Shown: positions 15,289 to 25,400, counted from the first letter of the stretch. The stretch is DNA of 64,000 bases from Curvibacter cyanobacteriorum (GCF_028649475.1 NZ_JAQSIP010000012.1:1-64000); one strand, 5' to 3'. The notes: generated by a model from the sequence alone, not told the origin. Translations and numbers: made by a program.

Positions 15289-16368
15289 GTGAAAACAAGT
15301 CAAACTATCCTGCCCCACGGGGTGTCAGCGCTGGCCCGACCCAGTGGTTTTGGGGCCGCTGCGTTGGCCTCATGGGCACCGCGTGCTCGGTATGTGGGTG
15401 GAAACCTGCTGTCGCTTCTCTCGGTCGCCTGTATTCTGGGTGCCGCGGGGATGGCGGTTGGGCAGTCCCTGGCACCGCGTGCGGTGCAAGTGCAAGTGCA
15501 AGTGCCTCCTCCCCCGGCCACGCCCCTCTCCACAAGCGCTGGTGCGAACAGCTCAGTTGGGGCAACAACGGTTGTGCCAGCCGCCGTTGCTGCCAAGGGG
15601 CCTGTCGTGTCCTCGGCTCCCACCCGTTCCACTGCCAAAGAAAAGTCGGCTCAGGCACAGGTGACTGGCGCTGCGATGGCAGCGCCGGCGGCTGAGTTGC
15701 CTGCAGTACCGGGCTCGGCATCCACTACAGCCTTGGTGGCCGGCCCTCAGCGCCCGGGTGGCAGTCTCAAAGAAACCTCCCCGCGACAGCGCGCTGATGC
15801 CAGCTTTGCGCGGGCCGTGAATCAGCTGCAGGAAGCTCGGGGCAGTGATGCCCGGCAGAGCCTGCAGGATGCCTTGGAGTTCGACCCGACCCATGGCGAT
15901 GCCCGCCTCTTGTTGGCGGCGCTGCTCATCGAGGATCGGCAGATGGCTCGTGCAGAGACCTTGCTGACTGATGGGTTGTCCAAGTCACCCAGTGCGGCCC
16001 AGGTCAGTGCCTTGGCCCGGCTGAAGGTGGAGCGGGGCGAAGACGGGGCGGCCCTTGATTTGTTGTTGGCTCATGAGGGCCATGTGGTGGAGGATGCAGG
16101 CTATCAGGCCTTGCTTGCCGCCCTGCTGATGCGCGCGGACCGTCCGGCGGATGCTATTCGCCATTACCGGCGCGCGTTGGCGCTTGGGCCTGGCCCAGCC
16201 AATTGGTGGGCCGGGCTGGGTCTGGCCTTGAGCGCCCAGCCAGGGTCAGAGACGGATGCTTTGCGCGCCTTGCGACAAGCCTTGGTCATGGGGGATTTGC
16301 AGCCCTCGCTGCGCGATCAGTTAGAGCTGACTGTGGCCTTGTTGCAGCGGCAGGAGCCTAAGCGATGA
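15289..16368 (+). CDS. mshN: MSHA biogenesis protein MshN, TPR protein
   Basis: A 359-residue protein: cytoplasmic N-terminus, one membrane helix (about 39-58), a long Pro/Ala/Ser/Thr-rich periplasmic linker (about 62-180) and a C-terminal tetratricopeptide array (for example ALEFDPTHGDARLLLAALLI, AIRHYRRALALGPGPANWWA). This is the architecture of MshN, a pilus-assembly scaffold. The start is GTG at 15289 with AAGGA eight bases upstream; the reading frame is open further upstream but crosses the hairpin region. The stop overlaps mshE (ATGA). MshM, which normally precedes MshN, is missing. Confidence 0.78.
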   Translation: MKTSQTILPHGVSALARPSGFGAAALASWAPRARYVGGNLLSLLSVACILGAAGMAVGQSLAPRAVQVQVQVPPPPATPLSTSAGANSSVGATTVVPAAVAAKGPVVSSAPTRSTAKEKSAQAQVTGAAMAAPAAELPAVPGSASTTALVAGPQRPGGSLKETSPRQRADASFARAVNQLQEARGSDARQSLQDALEFDPTHGDARLLLAALLIEDRQMARAETLLTDGLSKSPSAAQVSALARLKVERGEDGAALDLLLAHEGHVVEDAGYQALLAALLMRADRPADAIRHYRRALALGPGPANWWAGLGLALSAQPGSETDALRALRQALVMGDLQPSLRDQLELTVALLQRQEPKR

Positions 16369-18065
16369 CGCGTCCAGAGCGAGTGAGGCTGGGCGACCTG
16401 CTGGTCAAGCAAGGGTATCTCAGCGCGGCCCAGATTGATGAAGCCTTGAAAGACCAGGCGGCTACCGGTCGCAAGTTAGGCCGCATTCTGCTGGAGCGCC
16501 GCTTTGTCACCGAAGATCAAATCGCCATGGCCTTGGGCCGCCAGATGGCGCTGCCCTACGTCAATGTGGATCGCCTGAATCTGGATCCTGACGTGGTACG
16601 CCTGCTGCCTGAGTCGCAAGCTCGGCGTTTCCGTGCCTTGGTGCTGGCGCGCACGCCAGTGGGCCTGCAGGTGGCGATGGCAGATCCTACCGACTTGTCG
16701 GCGTACGATGAGTTGTGCCGCCTGTTGCGTTCCGAGATTGAGTTGGCGGTGGTGACCGAGTCCCAGGTGCTTGAGGTGGTGGACCGCTTGTACCGGCGTA
16801 CCAGTGAAATATCCGGTCTGGCCAAAGCCCTTGAGGCGGACCTGGGCGAGGTTGCGGACTTCGGTCAGTTGCTTAGCAGCAACGGCCAGGAGGATGCGCC
16901 AGTGGTACGGCTGTTGCAGTCGGTGTTTGACGACGCATTGCAAGTCAAGGCGTCGGACATCCATTTCGAGCCGCAGGAAGGGCGCTTGCAGATCCGCTTC
17001 CGCATCGATGGCGTACTGCATCCCCAAACCACGGCGGACCTGCGCATTGCCTCTGCGGTGGTGTTGCGACTCAAGCTCATCAGTGGCCTCGACATTTCAG
17101 AAAAGCGCCAACCGCAGGACGGTCGCTTTGTGGTCAAGTCGCGCGAGCGCCCGCTGGATGTGCGCATCTCCACCATGCCGACCCAGTACGGAGAATCGGT
17201 GGTGATGCGCTTGCTGACCCGTGCCGAGGGCATTCAGAACCTCGACGACATCGCCATGCCCGCAGCGGTACTGCGGCAGTTCCGTTCCGCCATCGCCCGA
17301 CCCAACGGGCTGGTGTTGGTCACAGGGCCTACCGGCAGTGGTAAGACCACCACCCTGTATGCGGCTTTGGACGAGCTCAATACGCCACAGACCAAGGTGA
17401 TCACGGTGGAGGATCCGGTGGAGTACCGGCTCGACGGTATCAACCAGGTGCAGGTCAACGAGAAGATTGACCTGAGCTTTTCCAAAGTCTTGCGCTCGGC
17501 CTTGCGGCAAGACCCCGATGTGCTGCTGATTGGCGAGATCCGGGACCTGGAGACCGCCCAGATTGGGTTGCGGGCGGCCATGACCGGCCACATGGTGTTG
17601 GCCACGTTGCACACCAACGATGCGGCCAGCGCGCCGACCCGCTTGGTGGACATGGGGGTGCCGGGCTTTTTGGTTGCCAGTGCCTTGCAGGGCGTGTTGG
17701 CTCAGCGTTTGGTGCGGCGTTGTTGCGTGCGCTGCCAGACCGAACGACCCTTGGCGCCTCGGGAGGCGGAATGGCTGGCCGCTGCGCTGGGGGGAGAGGC
17801 TCGGGTCAACGTGCAGCGGGTGGGCGCGGGCTGCAGCCATTGCAACAACACCGGCTACCTGGGTCGCATTGGCGTCTATGAATTTTTGGACATCACCCGC
17901 TCACTGGCATCCGCTGCATCGCGAGACGATCCTGCTGACTTTCTGCGCTTGGCTCGTCAGCAGATGGGATCGCATACCCTGCGCCACCAAGCGGCTTCGT
18001 TGGCCCTGTCCGGCGTGACTTCCGTGGCCGAGGCCATGAAAGTCAGTTACGAGACTGACGACTGA
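16365..18065 (+). CDS. mshE: MSHA assembly ATPase MshE with c-di-GMP-binding type domain
   Basis: A 566-residue GspE/PilB-family ATPase that powers pilus extension at the cytoplasmic membrane. The N-terminal MshEN domain has the paired motifs that bind cyclic di-GMP in this family: R8-L-G-x-x-L-V-x-x-G17 with downstream Leu/Gln residues, and a second K37-L-G copy where the terminal Gly is Arg46. Walker A is GPTGSGKTTT (321-330), Walker B LLIGEIRD with Glu391, and the tetracysteine zinc site is CVRCQ...CSHC near 450-490. ATGA overlap with mshN. Known MshEN biochemistry plus the GGDEF-EAL gene upstream supports control by c-di-GMP. Confidence 0.92.
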   Translation: MTRPERVRLGDLLVKQGYLSAAQIDEALKDQAATGRKLGRILLERRFVTEDQIAMALGRQMALPYVNVDRLNLDPDVVRLLPESQARRFRALVLARTPVGLQVAMADPTDLSAYDELCRLLRSEIELAVVTESQVLEVVDRLYRRTSEISGLAKALEADLGEVADFGQLLSSNGQEDAPVVRLLQSVFDDALQVKASDIHFEPQEGRLQIRFRIDGVLHPQTTADLRIASAVVLRLKLISGLDISEKRQPQDGRFVVKSRERPLDVRISTMPTQYGESVVMRLLTRAEGIQNLDDIAMPAAVLRQFRSAIARPNGLVLVTGPTGSGKTTTLYAALDELNTPQTKVITVEDPVEYRLDGINQVQVNEKIDLSFSKVLRSALRQDPDVLLIGEIRDLETAQIGLRAAMTGHMVLATLHTNDAASAPTRLVDMGVPGFLVASALQGVLAQRLVRRCCVRCQTERPLAPREAEWLAAALGGEARVNVQRVGAGCSHCNNTGYLGRIGVYEFLDITRSLASAASRDDPADFLRLARQQMGSHTLRHQAASLALSGVTSVAEAMKVSYETDD

Positions 18066-18075
18066 GTCCTGACCC

Positions 18076-19314
18076 ATGCCACAGTTCCGTTACCTGGGTC
18101 GGGACGATCGAGGTCAAAAGAGTCAGGGCGAAATGCAGGGCCAAGATGCGCAAAGTGTCGCCCGCGATTTGCTGGCTCAGCGAATCACGCCACTGACCAT
18201 TGATCTGGTCCGTGGTCCCAGCTTAACGGAGCGCTTGCAAGCCTGGCTGGTGGCTCTGCGAGAGCCCCGTGTGACGGCGCAGGACCTGCAGTTGTTCAGC
18301 CGTCAGATCCACACTTTGTTGAAGTCCGGGGTGCCCATCCTGCGGGCGTTGGAAGGTCTGCGGCAGTCGGCTGTCAATCCGGCCATGGGGCGTGTGGTCC
18401 AGGAGGTTGCCTCGGGCTTGCAGAGCGGCCGCGATTTGTCCAGTTGTTTGGCCCGCCATCCTCGGGTGTTCAGTCACTTCTATTGCAGCATGGTGCAGGT
18501 GGGTGAACTCACTGGCCGCCTGGACGAGGTGTTTCTGAACCTGGCTGAGCACCTGGAGTTCGAGCGTGAGATGGTTGAGCGGGTGAGCAGCGCGCTGCGC
18601 TATCCCTCGTTTGTGGTCGCGGCGATTGCGGGTGCGATGGTGATCATCAACCTGCTCGTCATTCCAGCTTTTGCCAAGGTTTTTGCTTCATTTCATGCGC
18701 AGTTGCCTTGGCTCACCCGGGTCTTGATTGCCACTTCGCAGGGCATGGTGCAGTACGGGGGACTGCTGTTGCTAGCGTTGGTGTTGCTGGGGCTGAGCCT
18801 GCGTCACGCGCTGAATCAGCCTGCCGGCCGCTTGCTCTGGGACCGGCTCAAGCTGCGCTTGCCACTGGCTGGGCCGATCGCCACCAAAGCGGTGCTGGCG
18901 CGATTCTGCGCCAGTTTTGCCATGTCCATGCGCAGCGGTGTCCCCATTGCGTCGGGCCTCGCATCGGTGGCGCTGGCGGTGGACAACGCACACCTGCGCA
19001 CTCTGGTTGAGCGCATGCGAGACGGAATCGAGCGCGGCGACAGTGTGCACCGCAACGCGGTGGCGGCAGGGGTGTTCACCCCGGTGATTCTGCAAATGAT
19101 CGCCGTCGGCGAGGAGACGGGCTGTCTGGACGACATGATGGATGAGGTGGCCCAGCTGTATCGGGGGGAAGTGGACTTTCAGCTCAAGCGCCTGTCTGCG
19201 CAGATCGAGCCCATCCTCATTGTGGTGTTGGGTGCACTGGTCATGGTACTGGCCTTGGGGGTTTTCCTTCCTATGTGGGATTTGGGGGCCGCGGCCCGTG
19301 GTGGCGCCGGTTGA
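18076..19314 (+). CDS. mshG: MSHA platform protein MshG
   Basis: A 412-residue GspF/PilC-family inner-membrane platform protein with two T2SF cytoplasmic domains and three hydrophobic helices (about 175-200, 225-245 and 380-400). Conserved family segments include LFSRQIHTLLKSGVPILRAL and FCASFAMSMRSGVPIASGL, and the C-terminal IAVGEETGCLDDMMDEVA. It would couple MshE to pilin polymerisation. It starts 10 bases after the mshE stop without a strong Shine-Dalgarno. Confidence 0.92.
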   Translation: MPQFRYLGRDDRGQKSQGEMQGQDAQSVARDLLAQRITPLTIDLVRGPSLTERLQAWLVALREPRVTAQDLQLFSRQIHTLLKSGVPILRALEGLRQSAVNPAMGRVVQEVASGLQSGRDLSSCLARHPRVFSHFYCSMVQVGELTGRLDEVFLNLAEHLEFEREMVERVSSALRYPSFVVAAIAGAMVIINLLVIPAFAKVFASFHAQLPWLTRVLIATSQGMVQYGGLLLLALVLLGLSLRHALNQPAGRLLWDRLKLRLPLAGPIATKAVLARFCASFAMSMRSGVPIASGLASVALAVDNAHLRTLVERMRDGIERGDSVHRNAVAAGVFTPVILQMIAVGEETGCLDDMMDEVAQLYRGEVDFQLKRLSAQIEPILIVVLGALVMVLALGVFLPMWDLGAAARGGAG

Positions 19315-19445
19315 GGTGGTGAAATTCGGTCCAAAGCAGAGACGATTCAGGGGCCGTTTTGGATGATTGGTTCAAGTCTTTCGCGTTTACCCGCGGCTTT
19401 GGTGGAATGGTTTTTGAGATTTATTCATTCACGAGGACGAGCGTC

Positions 19446-19988
19446 ATGGGATCTGTACAAAGTCGGCAACGCGGCTTTACTTTGGTTGAGCTGGTGGTGG
19501 TCATTTTGGTGTTGGGCATCTTGGCTGCAACAGCCTTGCCACGTTTCATGAACGTGGCCACCGATGCCCACAAGGCGGCTGTGGCGGGCGTCAGTGGTGC
19601 CTTTGGCAGTGCGCTTCAATTGGCCCACTCACAGTGGGTGGTAGGGGGCAACACCGGCACCAAGACCAACCTGCCCAACTTTGGCGATGGCACCGTGGAC
19701 ATGAGTGCCTCCGGCTGGCCCACCGACACGGCCGGCACCACCGCGGTAGCCGCCGCCGCTCACACCCAATGCACCAATGTCTGGTCGGGCATCATGCAGA
19801 ACCCACCCAGCATTGCGGCCAACGCCACCGGCAGCGACTGGTGCGCTGTGGCGACAGCAAACACCTGCCAATACATCTACCTCAAGGACAACGGCTCGGC
19901 CACCACCTGTTCGGTGGCGGGCACCGGAGGCAGCCGCAGCTTCACGTATGACGTCAACACCGGCAACTTGGTATTGACCAATCCCTGA
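19446..19988 (+). CDS. MSHA-type major pilin (MshA/MshB family)
   Basis: A 180-residue type IV prepilin. The short basic leader MGSVQSRQRG is followed by FTLVELVVVILVLGILAATA, with Glu5 and the hydrophobic assembly helix; prepilin peptidase would cut after Gly10. The globular part contains four Cys (AHTQCTN, SDWCAV, ANTCQY, ATTCSV), able to form two disulfides. Position right after mshG fits MshB/MshA; with only one such pilin here I take it as the probable major subunit, but the A/B assignment is open. The ATG 19446 has GAGG upstream; a 131-base leader separates it from mshG, so it may also have its own promoter. Confidence 0.85.
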   Translation: MGSVQSRQRGFTLVELVVVILVLGILAATALPRFMNVATDAHKAAVAGVSGAFGSALQLAHSQWVVGGNTGTKTNLPNFGDGTVDMSASGWPTDTAGTTAVAAAAHTQCTNVWSGIMQNPPSIAANATGSDWCAVATANTCQYIYLKDNGSATTCSVAGTGGSRSFTYDVNTGNLVLTNP

Positions 19989-20009
19989 TGCTGAGACCCC
20001 GGCTGTGCT

Positions 20010-20019
20010 GGGGGGGGGG
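20010..20019 (+). repeat. Poly-G tract (G10) in the mshC ribosome-binding region
   Basis: Ten consecutive G residues end six bases before the mshC ATG and are followed by AAGTC. The tract overlaps the region that should pair with 16S rRNA, so a change in its length would alter Shine-Dalgarno spacing. It is the longest homopolymer I noticed in the window. Confidence 0.75.
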
Positions 20020-20024
20020 AAGTC

Positions 20025-20525
20025 ATGGTTTTAGCCCGCAACCGAGGCTTCACGGTGGTTGAACTGGTGTTGGCCCTGACCCTGCTGGCTGTGCTGGCGG
20101 CGGTCGGGGGCGCGCGCTTTTTTGACCTGCAGGCTTACCGCACCCGGGCTTGGGCTGATCAGGTGATGGGGGCCTTGAGTTACGCCCGTGCCATGGCCAT
20201 TGCTGCGCACAGCATGCGCACTCGCGTCACCTTGACGGCCTCAGGTCTGACCGTGTTGCAAACCTCGGACTGCGCAGAGACTTCTGGTTTGGCGTTGCCG
20301 ATGCCCGGCAGCAGCCAAGCGCTTTCCGCGCCGGCGGGGGTGACGTTGGGATTGGGGGGGCAGAGCTTACCTTACGTCCTGTGCTTCGATGCGTTGGGAC
20401 GCCCCCGTGACGGCAGTTCGGCTGCTGGCGATTTGCTCACAGTAGCGTTGCCAGTGAGCATCAGCTCCAGCAGTGCCAGCGAATCCCTGGTGCTGGAGCC
20501 CGAGACTGGTTGGGTTCACCGTTGA
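20025..20525 (+). CDS. mshC: MSHA minor pilin MshC (GspH/FimT-like)
   Basis: A 166-residue minor pilin: leader MVLARNRG, cleavage, then FTVVELVLALTLLAVLAAVG with Glu5, and a GspH-like globular domain with two Cys (TSDCAETS, YVLCFDALGRP). Minor pilins of this group prime pilus assembly or sit at the tip. Its ribosome-binding region contains the G10 tract. The end is coupled to mshD. Confidence 0.8.
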   Translation: MVLARNRGFTVVELVLALTLLAVLAAVGGARFFDLQAYRTRAWADQVMGALSYARAMAIAAHSMRTRVTLTASGLTVLQTSDCAETSGLALPMPGSSQALSAPAGVTLGLGGQSLPYVLCFDALGRPRDGSSAAGDLLTVALPVSISSSSASESLVLEPETGWVHR

Positions 20526-21139
20526 AGCCTTTGACACGAAGTCGACTTCGCGCCTGTGGGGCGGTGGGCCAGGTCCGTCAGCGGGGCATGACCTTGATCG
20601 AGCTGATCGTGGCTCTGGTGATTGTTGGTGTCGCCGGTGCCGGGGTCTTGACCGCCTTGCAACTGGCCCTGCGTTACAGCGCCGATCCCCTGGCCCAGCG
20701 CCAGGCCCTGGCCATTGCGGAGAGCTTGATGGAGGAAGTCAGCAGCCGCGCCTTCACTGACGTTGACCTGCACGACCCTGCTGCTGCAATCCCCAATGCT
20801 TTGGGGCCTGAAGTGGCGCTGGGAGAATCGCGCAGTTCACCCACTTTGGGCTTTGACAATGTGGATGACTATGCAGGCTACAGCCAGCAAGGGACCTTGA
20901 CTGATGCGGCCGGCAATGCCTGGCCCTTGACAGGACAGTACGCGACCTGCGTCCTTGTCAGTCACCCCGAAACGACGTTGGCTGGGGTGGATCGCCAAGC
21001 ACTGCTTCACCTCCAGGTCCTGGTGTTTGGTCCTGGGGGCGGGGCATTTCCGGGGGTGTGCTCTGCCGCTGCCATGGCCAACGCGGCGCCTCTGGTTCGA
21101 CTGGAGGCCTTGCGTGCCAAGTACGACCCTGATGCATGA
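20522..21139 (+). CDS. mshD: MSHA minor pilin MshD
   Basis: A type IV minor pilin with VRQRG before the cleavage point and MTLIELIVALVIVGVAGAGV after it (Glu5 present); the body includes ALQLALRYSADPLAQRQALA and AIAESLMEEV, typical of MshD/PilV-like proteins. There is no ATG near the leader. I use TTG at 20522, which overlaps the mshC stop (TTGA) and gives 205 residues; a GTG at 20564 would give a shorter, more typical leader (191 residues). Gene identity is sure, the start is not. Confidence 0.78.
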   Translation: MKPLTRSRLRACGAVGQVRQRGMTLIELIVALVIVGVAGAGVLTALQLALRYSADPLAQRQALAIAESLMEEVSSRAFTDVDLHDPAAAIPNALGPEVALGESRSSPTLGFDNVDDYAGYSQQGTLTDAAGNAWPLTGQYATCVLVSHPETTLAGVDRQALLHLQVLVFGPGGGAFPGVCSAAAMANAAPLVRLEALRAKYDPDA

Positions 21140-22019
21140 GCGGGCCCGTCCACCAGTCCGGCAACGTGGCTTCACCTTGATTGAGTTGGTGGTGGTCATC
21201 CTGGTCGCCGGCATCTTGGCCAGCACCACGGCGCTGGGTGTCGCGCGCCTGGTCGATGGCTATCTTCGTCTCCAGAGGCGGGTCGTTCTGAGTGACAACG
21301 CTGATTTGGCCTTGCGGCGTATCGCCCGTGATGTGCAGGCAGCCTTGCCCATGAGTCTGCGCGTGGCTAGCTTGGGTCAGGTCCGCTACCTGGAGTTGTT
21401 GGCAACCAAGACGGGCGGTCGATTTGTGTACCAACCTGCTTGTTTCACCGCCTCAGGTTGTCAAAGCCTGACCACGATCGGCGCCGTCCAGGACGGTAGT
21501 TGGGCCTTCATCGCGGGCTCCGACCGTCTATCGCTCTGGAGTCAGGACTATGGCACGGCGCTGAATTGTGCCGGGGGCGACGTCAGCGCCTGGTGTGCAG
21601 ACACCCCCGGGGTGGTGAATTGGGCGCCGGTGATCACTTCATTTGACAGTGTTGGTGTGGCGCAGCAGTTGCGCTTTGCCAACACGGCTTTCAGTGCCGT
21701 CAGTGACCAAGCAAAGAATGCGTTCCGGGTCATTGAGGGACCAGTCACATGGGTGTGTGATCCAGTGGCTGGCACCTTGACCCGCTACTGGGCCTACGGC
21801 TTGCCTCGCCAGACCCAATGGACTGGCACGCCGCCGGCGGACGCCCGTTCGGCCTTGATGGCGCAGCAAGTCAGCGGCTGTGAGCTTGGCTACGACAGTG
21901 ACGCCAGTGCCGAGTTAGGTCTTCAGGGACGGGGCTTGCTGTCGCTGGCCCTGACCTTGTCAGCGGCCACCGAGTCGGTTTCGCTGATGCATCAGATCCA
22001 CGTTAACAATGTGCCTTGA
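21132..22019 (+). CDS. mshO: MSHA minor pilin MshO
   Basis: A 295-residue PilW/MshO-type minor pilin: leader MHERARPPVRQRG, then FTLIELVVVILVAGILASTT with Glu5, and a large globular domain with several Cys (YQPACFTASGCQ, TALNCAGGDVSAWCAD, VTWVCDP, VSGCELGY). It overlaps the end of mshD by 8 bases and mshP by 11 bases. Confidence 0.8.
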   Translation: MHERARPPVRQRGFTLIELVVVILVAGILASTTALGVARLVDGYLRLQRRVVLSDNADLALRRIARDVQAALPMSLRVASLGQVRYLELLATKTGGRFVYQPACFTASGCQSLTTIGAVQDGSWAFIAGSDRLSLWSQDYGTALNCAGGDVSAWCADTPGVVNWAPVITSFDSVGVAQQLRFANTAFSAVSDQAKNAFRVIEGPVTWVCDPVAGTLTRYWAYGLPRQTQWTGTPPADARSALMAQQVSGCELGYDSDASAELGLQGRGLLSLALTLSAATESVSLMHQIHVNNVP

Positions 22020-22440
22020 TTCTCCGCCTACCCATCCCTCACGCGCACAGGGCTTTGCGCTGGTCGCAGCCGTGTTCTTTCTGGTGGTTCTGTCGCTGTT
22101 GGCGGCAACGGCAACGTCCTTGGTGAACACGCAAAGCAGCACCTTGGCGCTGGATGCACGTGGCAGTCAAGCGTTGAAGGCCGCTCACGCTGGGCTGGAT
22201 CTGTTGGCCTGGCAGGTTCTGCGGAATGGCGGTGCATGTCAGGGCAGCACCTTGGCTGCTGGCGCATTGCCGGGGGCATTGGCAGCTTTTGAATTGGTGC
22301 TGAGTTGCAGAGCCAACAGCGTCGCCGACGATGGCACGGGACGGGCCGTGACCGTGTATCAGTTGGTCGCACAGGCGCACACGGGCACCGTGGGACGTGA
22401 TTATGTGGAGCGCCAGGTCAGTGGCGTGTTGGTACCGTGA
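22009..22440 (+). CDS. mshP: MSHA biogenesis protein MshP (PilX/GspK-like)
   Basis: A 143-residue pilin-like protein. After the leader ending SRAQG the mature part begins FALVAAVFFLVVLSLLAATA; the usual Glu5 is replaced by Ala, as in PilX/GspK-type tip subunits that do not need the +5 salt bridge. Short globular domain with Cys residues (GGACQGS, LVLSCRAN). It starts inside mshO and ends overlapping mshQ (TGATG). Confidence 0.75.
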   Translation: MCLDSPPTHPSRAQGFALVAAVFFLVVLSLLAATATSLVNTQSSTLALDARGSQALKAAHAGLDLLAWQVLRNGGACQGSTLAAGALPGALAAFELVLSCRANSVADDGTGRAVTVYQLVAQAHTGTVGRDYVERQVSGVLVP

Positions 22441-25400
22441 TGGCGCATAACTCAGGACTGGATCGCCTTGGCCGTTATCGGCTGCCGCTGATGGGGGGCT
22501 GCCGCCTGCTTGGCATCTGGCGTCAGGTGTGGTGGAGTCTCTTGCTGGGGCTGTTACTGGCCATTCTGTCCGCTGGGGCGAGGGCGGATGAAACCATCGT
22601 CGTCAACGCTTATGGCCAGGGCTCGGGCGGGGTTTGGCCGAACATGCAGGTCTGGGTCAATGGCATCAAGATCAGTGGCACCACAGACGTCACTGTGGGT
22701 GATGCAGCACCGCCCGAAGACAATGGTGCCGCGGTCTACAGCCCATTGACCGCCTACACGTTCACCGCGCCTACCAGCCCGGCGAGCCATCCCCATTTGG
22801 TGATTGATGTCGCGTTCACCAACGACGGCGCTTCAGGGGGACAGGACCGCAACCTTTTCATTGCGAGCGTGGAGGTTCGAGGTCAAATCTTAAAGGGCTC
22901 AGACCCGGCTGCGCTGCTGTTCAAGAGCACCTTGCCCGCCCAATTGCTGGATACCAACCGCACAGCGAATGCGACGGACATCGTCACAAACAACAAAGGC
23001 AACTTGTATTGGACCGGCACTCTGCGACTGTTCACCAAGAACAACCTGGTGGGCAGTTGCACTGGGGCCGCTTACCCGACGATCACGGCCGCGGTGGCCG
23101 CAGCCTCCCCGGGCGACGTGATTCCAATCTGCGCGGGCACTTACAACGAGGCGGTCGTCCTGGACAAAAGTCTGACGTTGACCACTGCTACCGGTGGCAC
23201 AGATGTGACCGTGAACGGAGGGGCGTCGCCGGCTGTCACTTTGGCCGATGATGCGCGCCTGGCCAGTCTGTTGATCCTTAACCTCCGGCTGACATCGAAC
23301 GTGCAGGGGCTTCATGCGCGCAGCAGCAATCATCCGCTTGCACTGATGTTGTCCCAAGTATCGGCCAACACGGTAGGCACGGCTTTTGATCTTCTCAACG
23401 CCAATCTCAGCGGCGTGATGGTGTCGCCTGGGACTGGCCGTCCGTCCGTGACGTCGACCAACGGAAGTGCATTTGTTTTCAACAGTACGCAGAGCTATGT
23501 CCTGTCATTGCGATACATGACGCTGACATCCAGGCAAACAGCACTCATCGTGAACGGCCCAGCCAATTCGAACAGCCGTCACCAGGTGAATAGTCTGGTC
23601 ATTGACACCCGCAGTGGTACGGTCGCGCACGGCGTCGCGATCTACTCCGGTACGGTGGACATGTCTGATGTGACCGCGAAAACCTCAGGGGTTGGCGTGT
23701 TGTTGGGCGCGACTTCTGCACCCTATGCCTATTTCAACCGCCTGAGTCTTTACTCGGTGGGCAATGGCATTCAGATTGGCAGCGGTTATGGGGCCAGCGC
23801 CTTCAGCGATTTGCTGATCCAGACTTCCGGGTCGGGGTCCAGGGGAATCCAGTGCTATGCAGCGAACTATTTCGCTCGGCTGACCATCTCGACTGATGGA
23901 GATGCCATTTACACGGTACCTGATATCAGCTTGACGCAGACCTACCAGGACTTGGTGCTGAACTCGGCCAACGGCATGGGAATCCATGTGGCCAGCATGT
24001 CGGCCGGCACCGCCCTCAGTGCGGTCGCGATAGGTGGCAGTGGCGAGAGCCGGATCCGTATCCATGCGAAGACGATCGGCATTCATGTGAATGGTCGGGC
24101 CTCTGGTTCTCACACCCTGGATATCCATGGCGTCAGCATCACTGGAGCCCAGCAAGGCATCGTTACCGGGCCCAGTTTGCTGAGCAAAATCAGCTTGGGC
24201 GTGCAGGCTCCGGTCAACATCAGCACGCCAACTACCCTGGCAGGGGGCTGGGCACTGGACCTCAATGGCGGAAACACCGTGACAGTGCAGAACCTCAACG
24301 TCAATTCGATCAACGGGGGGGTGCGTTTGGGCAGTGCGGTCACTGGCGCAGTGGCGATCCAGGGCACCGCATTGGCACCCGTACAGATCGTGAGCTCTGG
24401 GGAGGGGAGTCATGCGATGCGACTGCAAAACAGCGGTAGCGTGGTGTTGGACTACCTGACTTTGCATGCCAACGCGGGCTTTGGTCTCCAGGTGGATGCC
24501 AGCACCGCGCTGACGCAACTGAGCAACTTTGACATCCAATCTCGTGGCGATGGGGTGTACGTCAGCAACCAGCCCAATGACTTGAGCCTCAGCAATGGCC
24601 AGGTGCGCGTGACTGGAGCGGGTGCAAATGGCATTTACTTGGCGGCGGGCAGTCAATGCAACCAAGCCAAACTGATCAATCAGGTCACCGCAACTGCAGG
24701 TGATGGCGGGATCGCTCTGTATGTGGGCTGCGCCAGTACCGCTCACGTCAGCGGTAGTTGCTTGCGAAATGGGGCCACGGGGCTGGGCTTCGGTGCAGGC
24801 AGTGGGCGCATCTCAGTGACCGGTACCGCCACCAGTGGGGCCAGTTACCTGGCACTGAGCGTGGCCAGCACCACGCCAGGGGGCACCGTGAGCGGCAGTT
24901 GCTTTGCAGCCAACAACGCGCCGGCGGCCCAGTCCACCAGTGGTCAGACCTTCAGCGGCAACTACTGGCAAGGCAACAGCGCCGCAGCCTACAGCAGCGG
25001 CAACATCAATGACAACAATGCCCTGGCCAACTGCCCCCTGGCGGCCAGCCAGTGCCCTGTGAGTGCCGGCACCACCCGTCTGCTGGCTGCTTACGACTTC
25101 GAGGAAAGCGCCGCCTGGACTGGCGCTGCGGGCGAGATTCGAGACACGGCCGCGTCAGCGGGAGGGCCTTACAACGGTCAGCTGTACGTGGTGGGGGGCG
25201 CCGGCACCGCACCCCTCAAAGCCAGCGCGTCACCAGCGCGACCGGGCAGTCCTGGCACTTGCAGCTACGCCCAGTTGCAGGCCGGGGGGGCCATCAGTCT
25301 GCCGAACCTGCCTGTCAATGTCAGCCCTGGCGCCAAGACCACCGTTTCCTTTTGGATGAAGTGGAATGGCGGCGATGCCATGCCCATGGGTTGGTACCAG

